Shown here piece after piece: positions 62,799 through 64,000 of a stretch of DNA of 64,000 nucleotides. A program made the position numbers and the translations under genes. The DNA is from Candidatus Brocadia sinica JPN1 (lineage in GTDB: Bacteria > Planctomycetota > Brocadiia > Brocadiales > Brocadiaceae), in contig NZ_BAFN01000001.1 in assembly GCF_000949635.1 (NCBI RefSeq), positions 3,469,052 to 3,533,051 of the forward strand, written 5' to 3'. Below the pieces are notes generated by a model. The model was not told where the DNA came from. It saw only the letters and a program-made list of their open reading frames with translations, and ran no database searches. Within the stretch, counting starts at the first letter, position 1. Each line of letters begins with the position of its first letter.

Positions 62799-63554
62799 TT
62801 GGCTGGACATTCACATTGGGCAAGTATAAAGCATAAAAAAGGTGCAGCAGATGCGAAAAAGGGCAAAATCTTTTCGAAGATAGCTCGCATGATTACTGTG
62901 GCTGCCAGAAGAGGTGGTGGCGACTCGAATATGAATCCAAGGTTACAGCTTGCCATAAGTAAGGCCAGAGCAGTTAATATGCCTAAAGAAAACATAGAGC
63001 GAGCCATTCAGAAAGGTACGGGGGGGGGTGAGGCATCAGAGTTGTTTGAATGTTTGTACGAAGGATACGGACCTCATGGCATAGCCTTAATGGTTGAAAT
63101 CCTGACAGATAATAAAAATAGAACTGCCCCTGAAATACGAAAGATATTTGAGCGATTTGGCGGAAATATGGGGGAATCTGGTTGTGTCTCCTGGATGTTT
63201 GAAAAAAAAGGACTTATTATCGTGGGTAGCAATAGTCTCAATGAAGACGATCTCATGATGTTAGTCTTAGATGCCGGGGCCGAAGATTTACAGCAGGTGG
63301 GAGATATTTTTCAGATCATATGCCCGCAAGTGAATTTGGATACCGTGAAGAAGGCTATTGAGAATAAAAGCGTTAAGATCGAAAGTGCCGAGGTGTGTTG
63401 GATACCCAAAAACAATATTGACCTAGACGATGCGATGGGTCGTAAAGTACTAGGACTTATGGAGGCGCTTGAGGATCACGACGATGTGCAAAACGTCTAT
63501 TCTAATTTTAATCTTCCACAAACCCTTCTCGCGGAAGCACAAGCAGCTAGATAG
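62799..63554 (+). CDS. yebC: YebC/PmpR family transcriptional regulator
   Basis: 251 residues starting at a TTG at 62799 with AGGAG upstream at a rather long spacing. MAGHSHWASIKHKKGAADAK is the invariant N-terminus of the family; ARRGGGDSNMNPRLQLAISK and FERFGGNMGESGCVSWMFEK follow. YebC proteins bind DNA, and recent work also links some to translation of poly-proline. Housekeeping gene, so the call is firm. Confidence 0.94.
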   Translation: MAGHSHWASIKHKKGAADAKKGKIFSKIARMITVAARRGGGDSNMNPRLQLAISKARAVNMPKENIERAIQKGTGGGEASELFECLYEGYGPHGIALMVEILTDNKNRTAPEIRKIFERFGGNMGESGCVSWMFEKKGLIIVGSNSLNEDDLMMLVLDAGAEDLQQVGDIFQIICPQVNLDTVKKAIENKSVKIESAEVCWIPKNNIDLDDAMGRKVLGLMEALEDHDDVQNVYSNFNLPQTLLAEAQAAR

Positions 63555-63577
63555 TACGGAATAAAATGACTGTTGGG

Positions 63578-63627
63578 AAGTGTGAACTTAAGTTTGCAGG
63601 ACGGCGGCATAGATTCCACCGCATACT
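63578..63627. repeat. Diverged copy of the inverted-repeat element at 43261
   Basis: GAAGTGTGAACTTAAGTTTG, CAGGACGGCGGCATAGATTC, then CACCGCATAC. It aligns with TGTAGTGCGAACTTCAGTTC and the following bases of the first copy, with the GCAGGACxGC core kept. The palindrome is weaker here. Confidence 0.5.
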
Positions 63628-63669
63628 CTGAGCCGCTCCGCTGTAATGAATAATGGTTAACAATACCAC

Positions 63670-63999
63670 TTATAGCTGCTTTTCCTCTTCTTTTTGAATG
63701 TATTGCAGATGCTGTTGAGGTTGTTCTATTGGAGCAACGTCCATTTCTTTATGGGTTTTCGGTTGTTTTTTCTCAATGTTTAACAATTCAAGAACTTGTT
63801 CTCCATCTAATACCTCATTCTCTTCGAGTTTCTTTGCTAACAGATTGAGTTTATCCTTATTATCGTTGAGCAATTTTTTGACCCTATCGTAGTTTCCCAT
63901 GATAAGATTGGTAACCTCTTCATCAATGGCAACGGCTGTTTTTTCACTATATTCTTTTTCTTGAACAAGGTCGTGCCCGAGAAAAATGTTTCCCGATTG
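63670..63999 (-). CDS. ftsH: C-terminal end of ATP-dependent zinc protease FtsH (5' end outside window)
   Basis: The frame is open to the right edge. The visible protein reads IFLGHDLVQEKEYSEKTAVA and VTNLIMGNYDRVKKLLNDNK and LNLLAKKLEENEVLDGEQVL, which is the conserved C-terminal helical part of the FtsH M41 peptidase domain. FtsH is a membrane-anchored AAA protease. The catalytic HExxH and AAA domains lie outside the window. The tail after LNIEKK is charged and variable, as usual. Confidence 0.9.
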   Translation of the reverse strand, partial: QSGNIFLGHDLVQEKEYSEKTAVAIDEEVTNLIMGNYDRVKKLLNDNKDKLNLLAKKLEENEVLDGEQVLELLNIEKKQPKTHKEMDVAPIEQPQQHLQYIQKEEEKQL

Positions 64000-64000
64000 C

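Overview
The window reads as the chromosome of a Gram-negative (diderm) bacterium of moderate to low GC with GC-richer patches. It has an Mla phospholipid-transport operon, an LPS heptosyltransferase and a WaaP-like kinase, a PlsY acyltransferase, twin-arginine and c-type cytochrome export signals, and many small palindromic and transposase-derived repeats. The mix recalls Planctomycetota of the anammox group (Brocadiales), but no diagnostic anammox gene is present, so that placement is only an inference.

Layout. 1-13 kb is mostly core: the tail of a DsbD-like protein, mlaE-F-D-C-A, plsY, an LPS kinase and a divergent heptosyltransferase, a polyprenyl diphosphate synthase with a TatA-type protein, then a minus-strand operon (CBS-domain site-2 protease, a short MgtE-like transporter, a coiled-coil periplasmic protein, an MBL hydrolase preceded by a small overlapping ORF). 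13-43 kb is accessory. It holds trehalose synthase TreT with a PRC-barrel protein; a folate/biopterin-type MFS carrier whose 3' end is partly duplicated; a cassette-like array of toxin-antitoxin genes separated by three degenerate direct repeats; a GC-rich HlyD/RbbA/permease exporter; glycogen phosphorylase and debranching enzyme; a p-cresol methylhydroxylase-like cluster (pchC-pchX position-pchF); an alcohol dehydrogenase and HdeD pair between two copies of a small inverted-repeat element; WrbA, a cardiolipin-synthase-like protein, a CBS protein, and a MntA/HepT cassette with integron-like edges. 43-64 kb returns to mostly core genes: a P-type ATPase, a TMTC-like TPR protein, larC, nadD, an IS1380 fragment abutting a broken hsdM, an AlkP-fold enzyme, pyrF, trpG/pabA, then nusA-infB-DUF503-rbfA-hisG, a TPR lipoprotein, the YebC regulator and the end of ftsH.

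The most notable signal is a pair of closely similar class I cyclic-di-GMP (GEMM-I) riboswitches. One is on the plus strand at about 32.24-32.39 kb, ahead of the p-cresol methylhydroxylase-like cluster. The other is on the minus strand at about 16.15-16.31 kb, ahead of the PRC-barrel/TreT pair. Each has a near-consensus sigma-70 promoter upstream, the conserved aptamer core with a GCAA-capped helix, and an intrinsic terminator whose left arm overlaps the 3' side of the aptamer. This predicts ligand-dependent antitermination and links an exported flavocytochrome and trehalose synthesis to one second messenger. A further apparent attenuator lies in the nusA leader.
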